From Winogradskyella wichelsiae (GTDB lineage: Bacteria; Bacteroidota; Bacteroidia; Flavobacteriales; Flavobacteriaceae): a stretch of 64,000 nucleotides of DNA. The DNA is taken from contig NZ_JABFDJ010000003.1 of the NCBI RefSeq assembly GCF_013403925.1, positions 1-64,000 on the forward strand, in the 5' to 3' direction. The position numbers were made by a program, and so were the translations under genes. Of the stretch, positions 56,074 through 64,000 are shown one piece after another. Below the pieces are notes generated by a model. That model saw only the letters and a program-made list of their open reading frames with translations. It was not told the DNA's origin and made no database searches. How positions within the stretch are numbered: the first letter of the stretch is position 1; every line of letters starts with the position of its first letter.

Positions 56074-56685
56074 ATGAAAAAACTATTAATACCTATCTGT
56101 ATTTTGTGTTTTGCTACTGTTGTTAATTCGCTTACAGCACAAACCTCAAAAAGTAATTCTGATTTAAATAGTAGTCCTATATATGATCGTGCAGAGAAGC
56201 AATTAACCAATACAGATACAATTCCAGATTACAGATCGAAAAAAAATAAATTAAAACTGACAGGTATTATTTATCAAAGCGATGGGGTAACACCCGCTAA
56301 AGATGTTATTCTTTTTATAGAGCAACCTGATGAAGATGGTACTTTTGATCTAAGAAAGAATGGTGACGAGCGTTATGTTTTTCATAGAAGTTGGGTTAAA
56401 ACAGATGTTGATGGCCACTACACGTTTTATACATTTGTTCCTGGTGGAGATAGAAGATATAATCAATTACAGCAGATATTTCCTTTAATTAAACCACCTA
56501 CAATGAATGAATATGCAGTAGAAACATTTTTATTTGATGAAGATCCTTTATTAACTAAAAGATGTAGGAAACAAATGGCAAAAAAAGGAGATACGAGTCG
56601 CATACTTAAATTAACAACTACAGCTAGTGTTTTGATGGCTGAACGAAATATTGTATTGAAAAGAAATAACGAATTAGTAAAATAA
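56074..56685 (+). CDS. Intradiol-dioxygenase-fold secreted protein, catalytic His apparently lost
   Basis: About 203 residues with signal peptide (LIPICILCFATVVNSLTAQ). KLTGIIYQSDGVTPAKDVILFIEQPDEDG and SWVKTDVDGHYTFYTFVPGG, then EYAVETFLFDEDPLLTKRCR, match intradiol ring-cleavage dioxygenase-like proteins. In active enzymes the iron is held by two Tyr and a HIH-type pair. Here the corresponding segment reads QLQQIFPLIKP, so both His are absent. It is probably a non-catalytic relative, although the alignment is by eye. ATG 56074 gives the signal peptide; a TTG at 56047 is in frame. Confidence 0.72.
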   Translation: MKKLLIPICILCFATVVNSLTAQTSKSNSDLNSSPIYDRAEKQLTNTDTIPDYRSKKNKLKLTGIIYQSDGVTPAKDVILFIEQPDEDGTFDLRKNGDERYVFHRSWVKTDVDGHYTFYTFVPGGDRRYNQLQQIFPLIKPPTMNEYAVETFLFDEDPLLTKRCRKQMAKKGDTSRILKLTTTASVLMAERNIVLKRNNELVK

Positions 56686-56863
56686 TTATTTAGTTTTATT
56701 TTAAAATGAACCTCCTAATATATTAAGATGCTTTTCCGTTTTAAAAATATAGCGTTGCTTTTTACTTCACTTATATAGATTAATATTAATTTCTTTCCAG
56801 CTAAAACCTTCGTCGTATTTAAGCTTTCTTACATGTATAGTTTTACATATTAGTAAGTATAAG

Positions 56864-57793
56864 ATGACAACAGCTCAGAAATCTACAACAGATAAAGTTC
56901 AATATTCAATTGAAACATATTACAATAATTTTTTAGAAATTTTACCAAGAATAGCTTTAGGCATACTTGTAGTAATAATAGGAGTATTAATCGCTAGATT
57001 TTTGACTAATATTTATAAAAAAAGAATTTTAAAGAAAGCTGAAGATCCTTTGATGGCTAGGTTTTTAGCGCAAGCTATTAAAATTATTTTTATATTAATA
57101 GCTATATTACTAGCATTACAGGTTGCTGGTTTAAGCGGAGTGGCTACAGGAATATTAACAGCAGCAGGTGGTGCTGCAATTATTTTAGGATTTGCTTTTC
57201 AAGATATAGGGAAAAACTTTCTAGCAGGTATCATACTTGCCTTTAATAGACCTTTCAATGTTAACGATACTATTATGGTCGCTGATTTATTTGGAAAAGT
57301 AAAAGCTTTAAATTTTAGATATACACATATAAAAACACCAAATGGGCGTGATATCTTTATACCCAATAGTGATGTCCTTACCAAGGCTGTTGAAAATTAT
57401 ACTGCAGATGGCTTTTATAGGAATGAATTCATTGTAGGCATCGGGTATGAAGATAATATTGAAGAAGCCAAAAATGTCATTAATCACATACTAGACACAC
57501 ACCCAGAGATTGTACACGATGATATCCATGATAATTTTGTGATAGAAAATGAACTCGCAACAAGCACTGTTAATCTAAAAGTTTTCTTTTGGGTAGAAAC
57601 CCTAGATTATAGAAAGGCTTCACGTATTTTAAGAGGTCTCATTATTAAAAAAGTTAAAGAAGTCTTAGCAGAAAAAGGTCTTAATCTTCCTGCAGACATT
57701 ATGGAGCTTAAATTATACGGCAATGAGGAAGACATCCCTTTACGTGTTCGTAAAGATCCTCGAGACATTGCCAATAATTTTATTTCTAAATAA
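56864..57793 (+). CDS. Small-conductance mechanosensitive channel (MscS family)
   Basis: A 309-residue protein with three transmembrane segments (IALGILVVIIGVLIARFL, IIFILIAILLALQVAG, then the pore helix). TGILTAAGGAAIILGFAFQD and KNFLAGIILAFNRPFNVNDTI are the pore helix and beta-domain start of MscS. GRDIFIPNSDVLTKAVENYTADG and the C-terminal alpha/beta domain follow. It opens on hypo-osmotic shock. It ends ten bases before the convergent desaturase gene. Confidence 0.95.
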   Translation: MTTAQKSTTDKVQYSIETYYNNFLEILPRIALGILVVIIGVLIARFLTNIYKKRILKKAEDPLMARFLAQAIKIIFILIAILLALQVAGLSGVATGILTAAGGAAIILGFAFQDIGKNFLAGIILAFNRPFNVNDTIMVADLFGKVKALNFRYTHIKTPNGRDIFIPNSDVLTKAVENYTADGFYRNEFIVGIGYEDNIEEAKNVINHILDTHPEIVHDDIHDNFVIENELATSTVNLKVFFWVETLDYRKASRILRGLIIKKVKEVLAEKGLNLPADIMELKLYGNEEDIPLRVRKDPRDIANNFISK

Positions 57794-57803
57794 ATTAGAA
57801 TGG

Positions 57804-58544
57804 TTATTTTTTTATACGAATGGGTTTCAACTTAATAACACCAAGCGCATCTAATATTTTAATAATTACATAAGTAACATCAACCTCGTACCACTTAACA
57901 CCAAAATTAGCTCTACTTGCATATTTATGGTGATTATTATGGTAACCTTCACCCATCATTAAGAAATCGAAGCGAAATAAATTCTTGCTTGTATTTTTCA
58001 TTTTAAAGTTAACGTATCCGTAAACATGACCAAACCAATTAATAATTACACCATGAATTGGAGCCATTAAAAATGTAACTGGTAATAATAGCCATTGCCA
58101 CCAAGCTGTTACAAATAAGGCGAAAAATAAAACATAAAGAGATATCCATAATAACCTAGAAAATCTAGAGCTAGCAAAAGAATCGAACGACTTCCATTGA
58201 GGTACATTTTTAGTGAAACGCTCGTCAATAGCAATACGTTGTTTATTTATATCTTGATAAATAGTTTTAGTTTTCCACATCATTGCAAAAACATTAGCAT
58301 CATAAGAAGGAGAATGTGGATCTTGTTCTGTATCCGTGTAAGCATGATGCATTCTATGCATAATACCATATCCATAAGCACTCAGGTAACTAGATCCTTG
58401 AAAAACCCAAGTTAATATAAACGTAATTCGCTCAACTGTTTTAGACATTGTAAATACTTGGTGAGCAGCATAACGATGCAAAAAGAAAGACTGAAAAAAC
58501 AAGCCTCCATACCAAAGTATTAAAACAAAAAGAATAATAATCAT
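57804..58544 (-). CDS. Acyl-CoA/fatty-acid desaturase
   Basis: A 246-residue membrane di-iron protein. The three His boxes are visible: HRYAAH, HRMHHAY and HNNHHKYA. Four hydrophobic segments surround them. It introduces a double bond in fatty acyl chains, so it likely tunes membrane fluidity. I used the ATG at 58544, which starts a hydrophobic N-terminus; an in-frame ATG at 58583 would add 13 residues. A Crp/Fnr-type regulator lies 70 bases upstream on the same strand. Confidence 0.92.
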   Translation of the reverse strand: MIIILFVLILWYGGLFFQSFFLHRYAAHQVFTMSKTVERITFILTWVFQGSSYLSAYGYGIMHRMHHAYTDTEQDPHSPSYDANVFAMMWKTKTIYQDINKQRIAIDERFTKNVPQWKSFDSFASSRFSRLLWISLYVLFFALFVTAWWQWLLLPVTFLMAPIHGVIINWFGHVYGYVNFKMKNTSKNLFRFDFLMMGEGYHNNHHKYASRANFGVKWYEVDVTYVIIKILDALGVIKLKPIRIKK

Positions 58545-58613
58545 AACATTTTTTTTGCAAAGATAAATTGATGTTTGAAGCAAAACAATGAACCTAAATC
58601 AATAAAACGACTA

Positions 58614-59183
58614 TTATAAACGTTTTCTTATTCTGCTTAAGGCTTGTGCTGTGACTCCTATATAGGAGCTAATATATTTAAGCGGAATAATCTTCAAAAG
58701 TTCTGGACGCTCTTTAAAAAGTTTTAAGTAACGTTCTTCAGCTGTAAGATTCAATAAATTCTGTTCACGTTTAGATTTCAATAAAAAAAGACGTTCTGCC
58801 GTTAATCTCCCTATTATATTACCTATTTGGGTGTTTTTATATACTTCTTGTAAATCAGAATATGTCATACTTAAAAGTGTCGTATCAGTTAAAGCTTGGA
58901 GTTGATAAGCAGATGGCGTTTGTGTTAAAAAGGAATCATAAGCGCTCACAAACTGATCTTTAAAGCTAAAACCAAACGTAATTTCCTTACTAGGGTTTTC
59001 TTTAGGTATAAATAATCGAACCACACCAGATTCTATAAAAGAAATATGATTTTCAATTTCGTCGATTTTTAAGAAAATCGATTTCTTTTTTATTGTGCGA
59101 CGCTGCAGCTTTGAAGTAAAAAAATCCCAATCTGGCTGCGATATCGTAGCTAATTGGTCTAGATAGTCTTTTATTTGCTGCAC
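58614..59183 (-). CDS. Crp/Fnr family transcriptional regulator
   Basis: A 189-residue protein with a cyclic-nucleotide-binding-like beta roll (SIFLKIDEIENHISFIESGVVRLF) and a C-terminal HTH (YISSYIGVTAQALSRIRKRL). The roll lacks a clear cAMP-binding Arg/Ser set, so the ligand is uncertain. The tight arrangement with the downstream desaturase suggests it could control lipid desaturation, or simply share a transcript with it. Confidence 0.9.
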   Translation of the reverse strand: MQQIKDYLDQLATISQPDWDFFTSKLQRRTIKKKSIFLKIDEIENHISFIESGVVRLFIPKENPSKEITFGFSFKDQFVSAYDSFLTQTPSAYQLQALTDTTLLSMTYSDLQEVYKNTQIGNIIGRLTAERLFLLKSKREQNLLNLTAEERYLKLFKERPELLKIIPLKYISSYIGVTAQALSRIRKRL

Positions 59184-59301
59184 CTGTTTTCTTCTATGAG
59201 TTTATAGTTCAAAGATACATATTCAAGCAGTGATAAAGATGAATTTATATAATATTCATGGATATATTTAGAAGGATTCTTACAAAATCTATTATTTATG
59301 T

Positions 59302-59309
59302 TATTTTTG
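59302..59309 (+). promoter_or_regulatory. Likely -7 box for the cold-shock gene
   Basis: TATTTTTG fits TAnnTTTG and lies 66 bases before ATG 59375, which gives a leader of about 60 bases, as is common for cold-shock genes. Confidence 0.4.
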
Positions 59310-59374
59310 CAACCGTAACAAATAAAAGTAATCGATTACTTTTTTACATTTTAAAAAATAATATAACAGAAATC

Positions 59375-59626
59375 ATGATTAGAAATTTAATAAATAAATT
59401 GTTTGGTAGCAATAAAGAATTAGAAACGAAAGAAGGCATCGTGAAGTTTTTTAACGCTAAAAAAGGATTTGGATTTATTATTATTAATGATTCTAACGAA
59501 GAGATTTTTGTACACACTACAAATCTTGTAGACAAGATTAGAGAAAAGAACAAAGTGAGCTTTAATGTTGAAAAAGGCAAAAAAGGGCCGATAGCCACTA
59601 ATGTCCGTGTGATTAGGAAATCATAA
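59375..59626 (+). CDS. Cold-shock domain protein
   Basis: About 83 residues. After an N-terminal extension (MIRNLINKLFGS) comes the cold-shock domain with RNP1 KGFGFII and RNP2-like IFVHTTNL (GIVKFFNAKKGFGF). It binds single-stranded nucleic acid and likely melts RNA structure in the cold. I chose ATG 59375 because the upstream frame contains no cold-shock similarity. An AACCATT/AATGGTT terminator follows. Confidence 0.92.
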   Translation: MIRNLINKLFGSNKELETKEGIVKFFNAKKGFGFIIINDSNEEIFVHTTNLVDKIREKNKVSFNVEKGKKGPIATNVRVIRKS

Positions 59627-59645
59627 TTACAAGCATCAAATATAT

Positions 59646-59671
59646 AACCATTTTAATTAATGGTTTTTTTA
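59646..59671 (+). terminator. Terminator after the cold-shock gene
   Basis: AACCATT (59646-59652) and AATGGTT (59659-59665) form a stem with a short loop, and seven T follow. It lies about 20 bases past the stop. Confidence 0.8.
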
Positions 59672-59818
59672 TACCTAATATTTTCAGGGTGTTTAGAAGT
59701 CTATTTTAATTATATTTAAAGTAGAATCTGTCACCCTTCAGTTATAACTTTAATTTCAATAGAAAAATAGTTCAGTACTGTAATCATTTATTTTTCCCAT
59801 TACCAAAAACGGTATTCT

Positions 59819-59826
59819 TACCTTTG
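59819..59826 (+). promoter_or_regulatory. Likely -7 box for the helicase operon
   Basis: TACCTTTG fits TAnnTTTG exactly and lies 15 bases before ATG 59842, implying a very short leader. Confidence 0.45.
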
Positions 59827-59841
59827 CAAAAATTATATTTT

Positions 59842-61182
59842 ATGTCTAAGCACTTTTCCGATTTAGGAATCAACGCAGAACTTATACAAAGTTTAGCGGA
59901 ATTAAAGATTTCTGTTCCAACAGATATTCAAGAAAAAGCCATTCCTGTTATCCTTAATAAAAAGGATGATGTTGTTGCAATTGCAAAAACAGGAACAGGG
60001 AAAACTGCTGCTTTCGGTTTGCCATTATTACAATTAATTGATGTTGAAGATACCAATATTCAAGCTGTAATTTTAGCACCAACAAGAGAGTTAGGACAAC
60101 AAATTCATGCTAATTTAGTAGACTTTTCAAAGCATAGTTCAGCAATTTCTATAGCGGCGACCTTTGGAGGGATTCCTATAAAGCCACAAATAGAACGATT
60201 AACAGAAAAGACGCATATTATTGTAGCAACACCAGGTCGTTTGGTAGATTTAATAAGTCGTGGAGCTGTAAATATTAAAACGCTTAAATATCTTGTTTTA
60301 GATGAAGCAGATGAAATGGTAAGCGCTTTAAAAACGGATTTAGATATTATCATTAAAGCGATCCCTAAAGCGAGACGTACGTTTTTGTTTACGGCAACAC
60401 TTTCTGGTGCCATTAAGCAATTGGTACAGAATTACATGTCTAAGCATGTGGTTCAGGTTGAAGCAGACATGGAAACTTTAGGGCATCAAGGCATAGATCA
60501 TCAATTTGTTGTTGTAGAACCTATAGAAAAGCTAGAAATTTTAATGCATTTCTTAAATTCTAAAGCAGGGCAACGCGGTATTATTTTCTGTAAAACTAAA
60601 GCTGCTGTAAATAAGTTAGCTAAAAATTTAGCTATAAATAAGTTTTCTTCAGGAGCACTTCATGGAAGTTTGTCTCAAGGTATTCGAGATCGTATTATGG
60701 GTCAGTTTAGAGAAGGGCATATTTCAATATTAGTTGCTACAGATTTAGCAGCTCGTGGTATTGATGTTAAAGATATTTCTTATGTGGTTAATTATCATTT
60801 ACCAGATACTTATGAAGCGTATGTGCATAGAAGTGGACGTACTGCAAGAGCAGGAGCAAAAGGTTTGTCTTTAACGGTTTTACAGGAAGAAGAAGTTATT
60901 GATATTGATGGTTTTGAAGATGAATTAGGAATCACTTTTAAAGAAATTAAAAAAGCAGATGCTCAAAGTATAGAAGATAATAATACCTTATTATGGGCAA
61001 AAAAAATATTTAAAACAAAACCGAATCGTGAGGTTTCTGAAGGTTTAAAATCTGAAATAAAAACTATCTTTCATCATTTAACGAAAGAAGAATTAGTCGA
61101 TAAAATTCTTGCAAATTATTTGTTACAAACGCAAAGCAAGGTCGAAAAACCAGAAGCTTCAAAACCAAAGATAAAGAAGTAA
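59842..61182 (+). CDS. DEAD-box RNA helicase
   Basis: About 446 residues from ATG 59842 (a TTG 18 bases upstream is in frame). The Q motif SDLGINAELIQSLAELKI precedes TGTGKTAAF (motif I), APTRELGQQ, VATPGRL, VLDEADEM (motif II), FLFTATLSG and HRSGRTARAG (motif VI). The full set makes it a complete RNA helicase of the RhlE/DeaD type. The tail is Lys-rich. The next helicase gene begins two bases after its stop, so the two are an operon. Confidence 0.95.
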   Translation: MSKHFSDLGINAELIQSLAELKISVPTDIQEKAIPVILNKKDDVVAIAKTGTGKTAAFGLPLLQLIDVEDTNIQAVILAPTRELGQQIHANLVDFSKHSSAISIAATFGGIPIKPQIERLTEKTHIIVATPGRLVDLISRGAVNIKTLKYLVLDEADEMVSALKTDLDIIIKAIPKARRTFLFTATLSGAIKQLVQNYMSKHVVQVEADMETLGHQGIDHQFVVVEPIEKLEILMHFLNSKAGQRGIIFCKTKAAVNKLAKNLAINKFSSGALHGSLSQGIRDRIMGQFREGHISILVATDLAARGIDVKDISYVVNYHLPDTYEAYVHRSGRTARAGAKGLSLTVLQEEEVIDIDGFEDELGITFKEIKKADAQSIEDNNTLLWAKKIFKTKPNREVSEGLKSEIKTIFHHLTKEELVDKILANYLLQTQSKVEKPEASKPKIKK

Positions 61183-61184
61183 TT

Positions 61185-62495
61185 ATGGCAGAACCCGTAA
61201 AGAATCAAGCTGAAATATTAGAAAAACTAAACATTTCAGCTTTAAACCCTATGCAAGAAGAAGCCTTGCACATCATTCCTAATACCGCAAATACTATATT
61301 ACTTTCACCAACAGGAACAGGGAAAACCTTAGCATTTGCTTTGCCGTTGATTCAAAGTTTAGATCCTGATTGTGATGATATTCAAGCTTTAATTTTAGTG
61401 CCTTCAAGAGAATTAGCCATTCAGATAGAGCAAGTGATTCGTTCTATGGGGTCTGGTTATAAAGTCAATGCGGTTTATGGTGGTAGAGCGATGTCTAAAG
61501 ATAAGATTGAATTAAAACATGCGCCAGCTATTTTAGTCGGTACGCCTGGGCGTGTTGATGATCATTTTTCAAATGAACGTTTTAGTAAAGAAGCTATTAA
61601 AACATTGGTTTTAGATGAATTTGATAAATCATTAGAAGTTGGTTTTGAATATGAAATGCGAGGCATTATTAAAGACTTAACGGCTTTAAATAAACGTGTA
61701 TTAACTTCGGCTACACAAGGTGTTGAAATACCTGATTTTGTAGGTTTGAAGAATCCAACAGTGATTGATTATTTGCACACTAAGGTTTCTAAACTCGCTA
61801 TTAAGTTGGTAATTTCACCAGATAAAAGTAAGCTAACAACGTTATTGGAGTTACTGAAGCACTTAGGCAGTCAGCAAGGTATTATTTTCTGTAATTTAAA
61901 AGACAGTATTCAAACTGTAAGCGATTTTCTAAATAAACACCGTATTACACATGGTTGTTTTAATGGCGGCATGGAGCAGAAAGATAGAGAGCGTGCTTTA
62001 ATTAAATTTAGAAATGGAACCTATCAATTACTTATTGCTACGGATTTAGCCGCAAGAGGAATTGATGTACCAGAAATGGAATTTATTATTCATTATGAAT
62101 TACCATTACATAAAGAAGAATTTATTCATAGAAACGGTCGTACAGCTCGTGTTTCTGCAAAAGGAACGGCTTATGTTTTAAAGTGGAAAGATCAGTTGTT
62201 ACCTGAGTTTATAGACGCTACGGATGTTGCAGATACTTCTAATAAGTCTACAATAAAACCAACCTATTGGGAAACCCTCTTTATTTCTGGAGGTCGAAAG
62301 GATAAAATCTCTAAAGGAGATATTGCAGGTTTATTTTTTAAACAAGGTAAGCTTAAGAAAGATCAATTAGGAATTATTGAATTAAAACAAGATTGTGCCT
62401 TTGTCTCTATACCAGCAAGTCTTGCGGAAGGTTTAGTTTCAGAATTGAATAATTCACGATTAAAGAAAAAGAAAGTGCGTGTTTATGTGGTTTAA
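61185..62495 (+). CDS. DEAD-box RNA helicase with variant DEFD motif and DbpA-like RNA-binding domain
   Basis: A 436-residue helicase: SPTGTGKTLAFALPL (motif I), VPSRELAIQ, VGTPGRVDD, then VLDEFDKSLEVGF where DEFD replaces DEAD, and TSATQGV where motif III keeps SAT. HRNGRTARVSA is motif VI. The last 75 residues (FISGGRKDKISKGDIAGLFF to KKVRVYVV) look like the DbpA RNA-binding domain that targets 23S rRNA. It is translated in tandem with the helicase two bases upstream, which hints at shared work in ribosome assembly. Confidence 0.93.
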   Translation: MAEPVKNQAEILEKLNISALNPMQEEALHIIPNTANTILLSPTGTGKTLAFALPLIQSLDPDCDDIQALILVPSRELAIQIEQVIRSMGSGYKVNAVYGGRAMSKDKIELKHAPAILVGTPGRVDDHFSNERFSKEAIKTLVLDEFDKSLEVGFEYEMRGIIKDLTALNKRVLTSATQGVEIPDFVGLKNPTVIDYLHTKVSKLAIKLVISPDKSKLTTLLELLKHLGSQQGIIFCNLKDSIQTVSDFLNKHRITHGCFNGGMEQKDRERALIKFRNGTYQLLIATDLAARGIDVPEMEFIIHYELPLHKEEFIHRNGRTARVSAKGTAYVLKWKDQLLPEFIDATDVADTSNKSTIKPTYWETLFISGGRKDKISKGDIAGLFFKQGKLKKDQLGIIELKQDCAFVSIPASLAEGLVSELNNSRLKKKKVRVYVV

Positions 62496-62514
62496 TAATT
62501 CGCCTATCTCTTAA

Positions 62515-62557
62515 TAAAAAAAGACCTCACTACTTTTAAAGTTGGTGAGGTCTTTTT
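62515..62557. terminator. Bidirectional terminator between helicase operon and arylesterase
   Basis: AAAAGACCTCAC and GTGAGGTCTTTT (62518-62530 with 62545-62557) form a 13-base stem with T-runs at both ends. It lies between the convergent genes ending at 62495 and 62579. Confidence 0.92.
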
Positions 62558-62578
62558 ATTTAGGCTTACTTAGAACAA

Positions 62579-63325
62579 CTATTTTTCAAGTAAAGGTTCT
62601 AAGGTTTTCCAAACGGTGTTAGCAACCAATTTATGACCTTCAACCGTTGGGTGAATGCCATCTTTCTGATTTAACTCAGCAATACCACCAACGTCTTCTA
62701 AAATAAAAGGAATTAATTCTATATTATTCTTTTCTGCAATCGTTATAAAAACTTGCTTAAAGTCATTAGTGTATTCTTGTCCCATGTTTGGCGGTAATTG
62801 CATGCCTGCAAGAACAATTTTAGTTTTTGGCTTTTTATCCTTTACGGCATCTATAATTGTCTGAAGGTTCTCAGAGGTTTCTACAACATCTACACCTCTT
62901 AAACCATCATTTGCACCTAATTCTAAGATAAAGATATCAATATTTTGATTTAGAACCCAATCAATACGTGCTTTACCGCCAGCTGTTGTTTCACCGCTTA
63001 CACCAGAATTTACAACCGTATAATTTAAATTTAATGAATCGATTTTCTGTTGTATTACACCAGGAAATGCATCCGTAACATCATCTAAGCCATAACCCGC
63101 TGTGATACTATCACCAAAACATAGAATAGTTTTAGTTGCGGTATCTGTAACTTCTGTCTGCTCTGTTTCGTTTTTGGAGGTTGTTTCTTTTATTTTCTTT
63201 TCAGTGTTATTTTCGCCACAAGAAACGACTAATAACAAAATTATAAAATAACAAAACTTTAAGAATTTCTGAGCTACTGAGGTTAGTAGATTTAAATGCA
63301 ATTGAGTATTTTCAGCCATTGACAT
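62579..63325 (-). CDS. tesA: SGNH/GDSL arylesterase/lysophospholipase lipoprotein
   Basis: About 248 residues. FIILLLVVSCGENN is a lipobox (Cys), so the protein is a lipoprotein. The SGNH blocks are FGDSITAGYGL (catalytic Ser), VSGETTAGG, ELGANDGLRGV and DGIHPTVEGH (Asp/His). The order is that of TesA-type thioesterase/arylesterase. It is divergent from a YbbA-like ABC ATPase, the same pairing seen beside tesA in E. coli. The start may be at 63325 or the Met two codons later. Confidence 0.92.
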   Translation of the reverse strand: MSMAENTQLHLNLLTSVAQKFLKFCYFIILLLVVSCGENNTEKKIKETTSKNETEQTEVTDTATKTILCFGDSITAGYGLDDVTDAFPGVIQQKIDSLNLNYTVVNSGVSGETTAGGKARIDWVLNQNIDIFILELGANDGLRGVDVVETSENLQTIIDAVKDKKPKTKIVLAGMQLPPNMGQEYTNDFKQVFITIAEKNNIELIPFILEDVGGIAELNQKDGIHPTVEGHKLVANTVWKTLEPLLEK

Positions 63326-63353
63326 AAAGTGTCTTATTTAATTAATAATTAGT

Positions 63354-64000
63354 ATGCCAAATATATTAAAGATAACTGGTCTAGAAAAGACTTATTCTAG
63401 CGGTAACAAACAATTAACGGTCTTACATGATATTTCTTTTGCAGTAGAAAAAGGTCAAACTTTCTCTATTGTAGGACCATCAGGAAGTGGTAAAACTACT
63501 TTATTAGGCTTGTGTGCTGGTTTAGACCAGCCTAATGCTGGTAATGTAGAACTTTGCGGACATGATTTAAATACGCTTAACGAAGATCAACGTGCGCAGT
63601 TGAGAAATAAAGATGTTGGATTTATATTTCAGAATTTTCAACTTTTACCTACACTAACAGCGTTAGAAAACGTGAGTGTACCTTTAGAATTACAAGGAGA
63701 TAAAGGTGCTCTTAAAAAAAGCATAGAATTACTAGAAAAAGTCGGACTAGGAAAGCGTGTGCATCATTACCCTTCTCAGCTTTCAGGCGGGGAGCAACAA
63801 CGTGTGGCATTAGCTAGAGCTTTTGCTAATGCACCTTCTATTTTATTTGCTGATGAACCTACAGGGAATTTAGATGAAGAAACTGGAGAAAAAGTGATTC
63901 AATTACTCTTTGAACTTAACAAAGAAGCAGGAACCACTTTAGTGATCATTACTCACGATTTAGATTTAGCGAACAGAACTCAGCAAATCTTACGATTAAA
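63354..64000 (+). CDS. ABC transporter ATP-binding protein (YbbA/LolD-like), partial
   Basis: At least 215 residues are in the window with no stop, so the 3' end is outside. It opens [25 protein letters not shown], then Walker [13 protein letters not shown]-loop [12 protein letters not shown], signature [14 protein letters not shown], Walker [13 protein letters not shown] and the H-loop ITHD. This is a MacB/LolD/YbbA-type ATPase. Its partner permease should lie just beyond the window. It is divergent from tesA; the 28 bases between starts must hold overlapping promoters. Confidence 0.95.
   Translation, partial: MPNILKITGLEKTYSSGNKQLTVLHDISFAVEKGQTFSIVGPSGSGKTTLLGLCAGLDQPNAGNVELCGHDLNTLNEDQRAQLRNKDVGFIFQNFQLLPTLTALENVSVPLELQGDKGALKKSIELLEKVGLGKRVHHYPSQLSGGEQQRVALARAFANAPSILFADEPTGNLDEETGEKVIQLLFELNKEAGTTLVIITHDLDLANRTQQILRL

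Noticed and set aside
1-64000. tRNA or rRNA genes
   Set aside because: No cloverleaf-like sequence, CCA-type end or conserved rRNA block was seen on either strand by eye; a tRNAscan-type run would be decisive.

Overview
The window looks like chromosomal DNA of a marine or gliding member of the Flavobacteriaceae (Bacteroidota). It is AT-rich and has few Shine-Dalgarno sites. Several promoters fit the flavobacterial TAnnTTTG -7 box. The gene content is diagnostic: type IX secretion system (T9SS) cargo with gliding-motility C-terminal domains, PorP/SprF proteins, a GH3 protein, DUF1835, a fused E1 alpha/beta dehydrogenase and an ExbD. I found no rRNA, tRNA, CRISPR array, intact insertion sequence or intact prophage.

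Layout. 0.1-1.3 kb: a tyrosine recombinase broken by a frameshift and an in-frame stop. 1.5-5.4 kb, minus strand: housekeeping genes (YebC, pterin dehydratase, NAD-dependent epimerase/reductase, GcvT, DUF421). 5.7-10.2 kb: GH3 protein, a secreted HELGH protein, and a two-gene radical-SAM/DNA-metabolism unit. 10.3-18.8 kb: small outer-membrane barrel, 975-residue FAD/Fe-S oxidoreductase, LpxH-like hydrolase, chorismate synthase, dicarboxylate/amino-acid symporter, sulfurtransferase. 18.9-19.7 kb: a decayed DUF4139 gene. 20-25 kb: DCC thiol protein, MutS2, YfcC transporter, uracil-DNA glycosylase. 25.3-29.4 kb, minus strand: orphan cytosolic substrate-binding protein, nucleoside phosphorylase, DUF1835 protein, SUI1 factor, and a 2OG-Fe(II) oxygenase. 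29.6-37.7 kb: fused E1, T9SS-sorted LysC-type protease, 3D-domain lipoprotein, ExbD, SF2 helicase, secreted protein. 37.7-39.9 kb: pseudouridine synthase, DUF1853, ArsC-fold protein, RaiA/HPF.

The most striking block is 40.1-53.4 kb on the minus strand. It appears to be one operon made of two pairs, each with a T9SS cargo gene followed by a PorP/SprF gene. The first pair is a 487-residue CHU_C-type cargo and a PorP/SprF protein that carries a long repeat coiled coil and a SPOR-like tail. The second pair is a 2739-residue SprB-repeat adhesin and a short PorP/SprF. The long PorP/SprF gene is interrupted by a one-base deletion inside its 48-bp repeat tract. A strong hairpin with a T-run closes the operon.

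53.5-64 kb: beta-helix secreted protein, small secreted protein, an intradiol-dioxygenase-fold protein without the usual histidine ligands, MscS channel, acyl-CoA desaturase next to a Crp/Fnr regulator, cold-shock protein, two adjacent DEAD-box helicases, and a lipoprotein arylesterase divergent from an ABC ATPase that runs off the end.

All functional calls come from reading motifs by eye. No database search was run.
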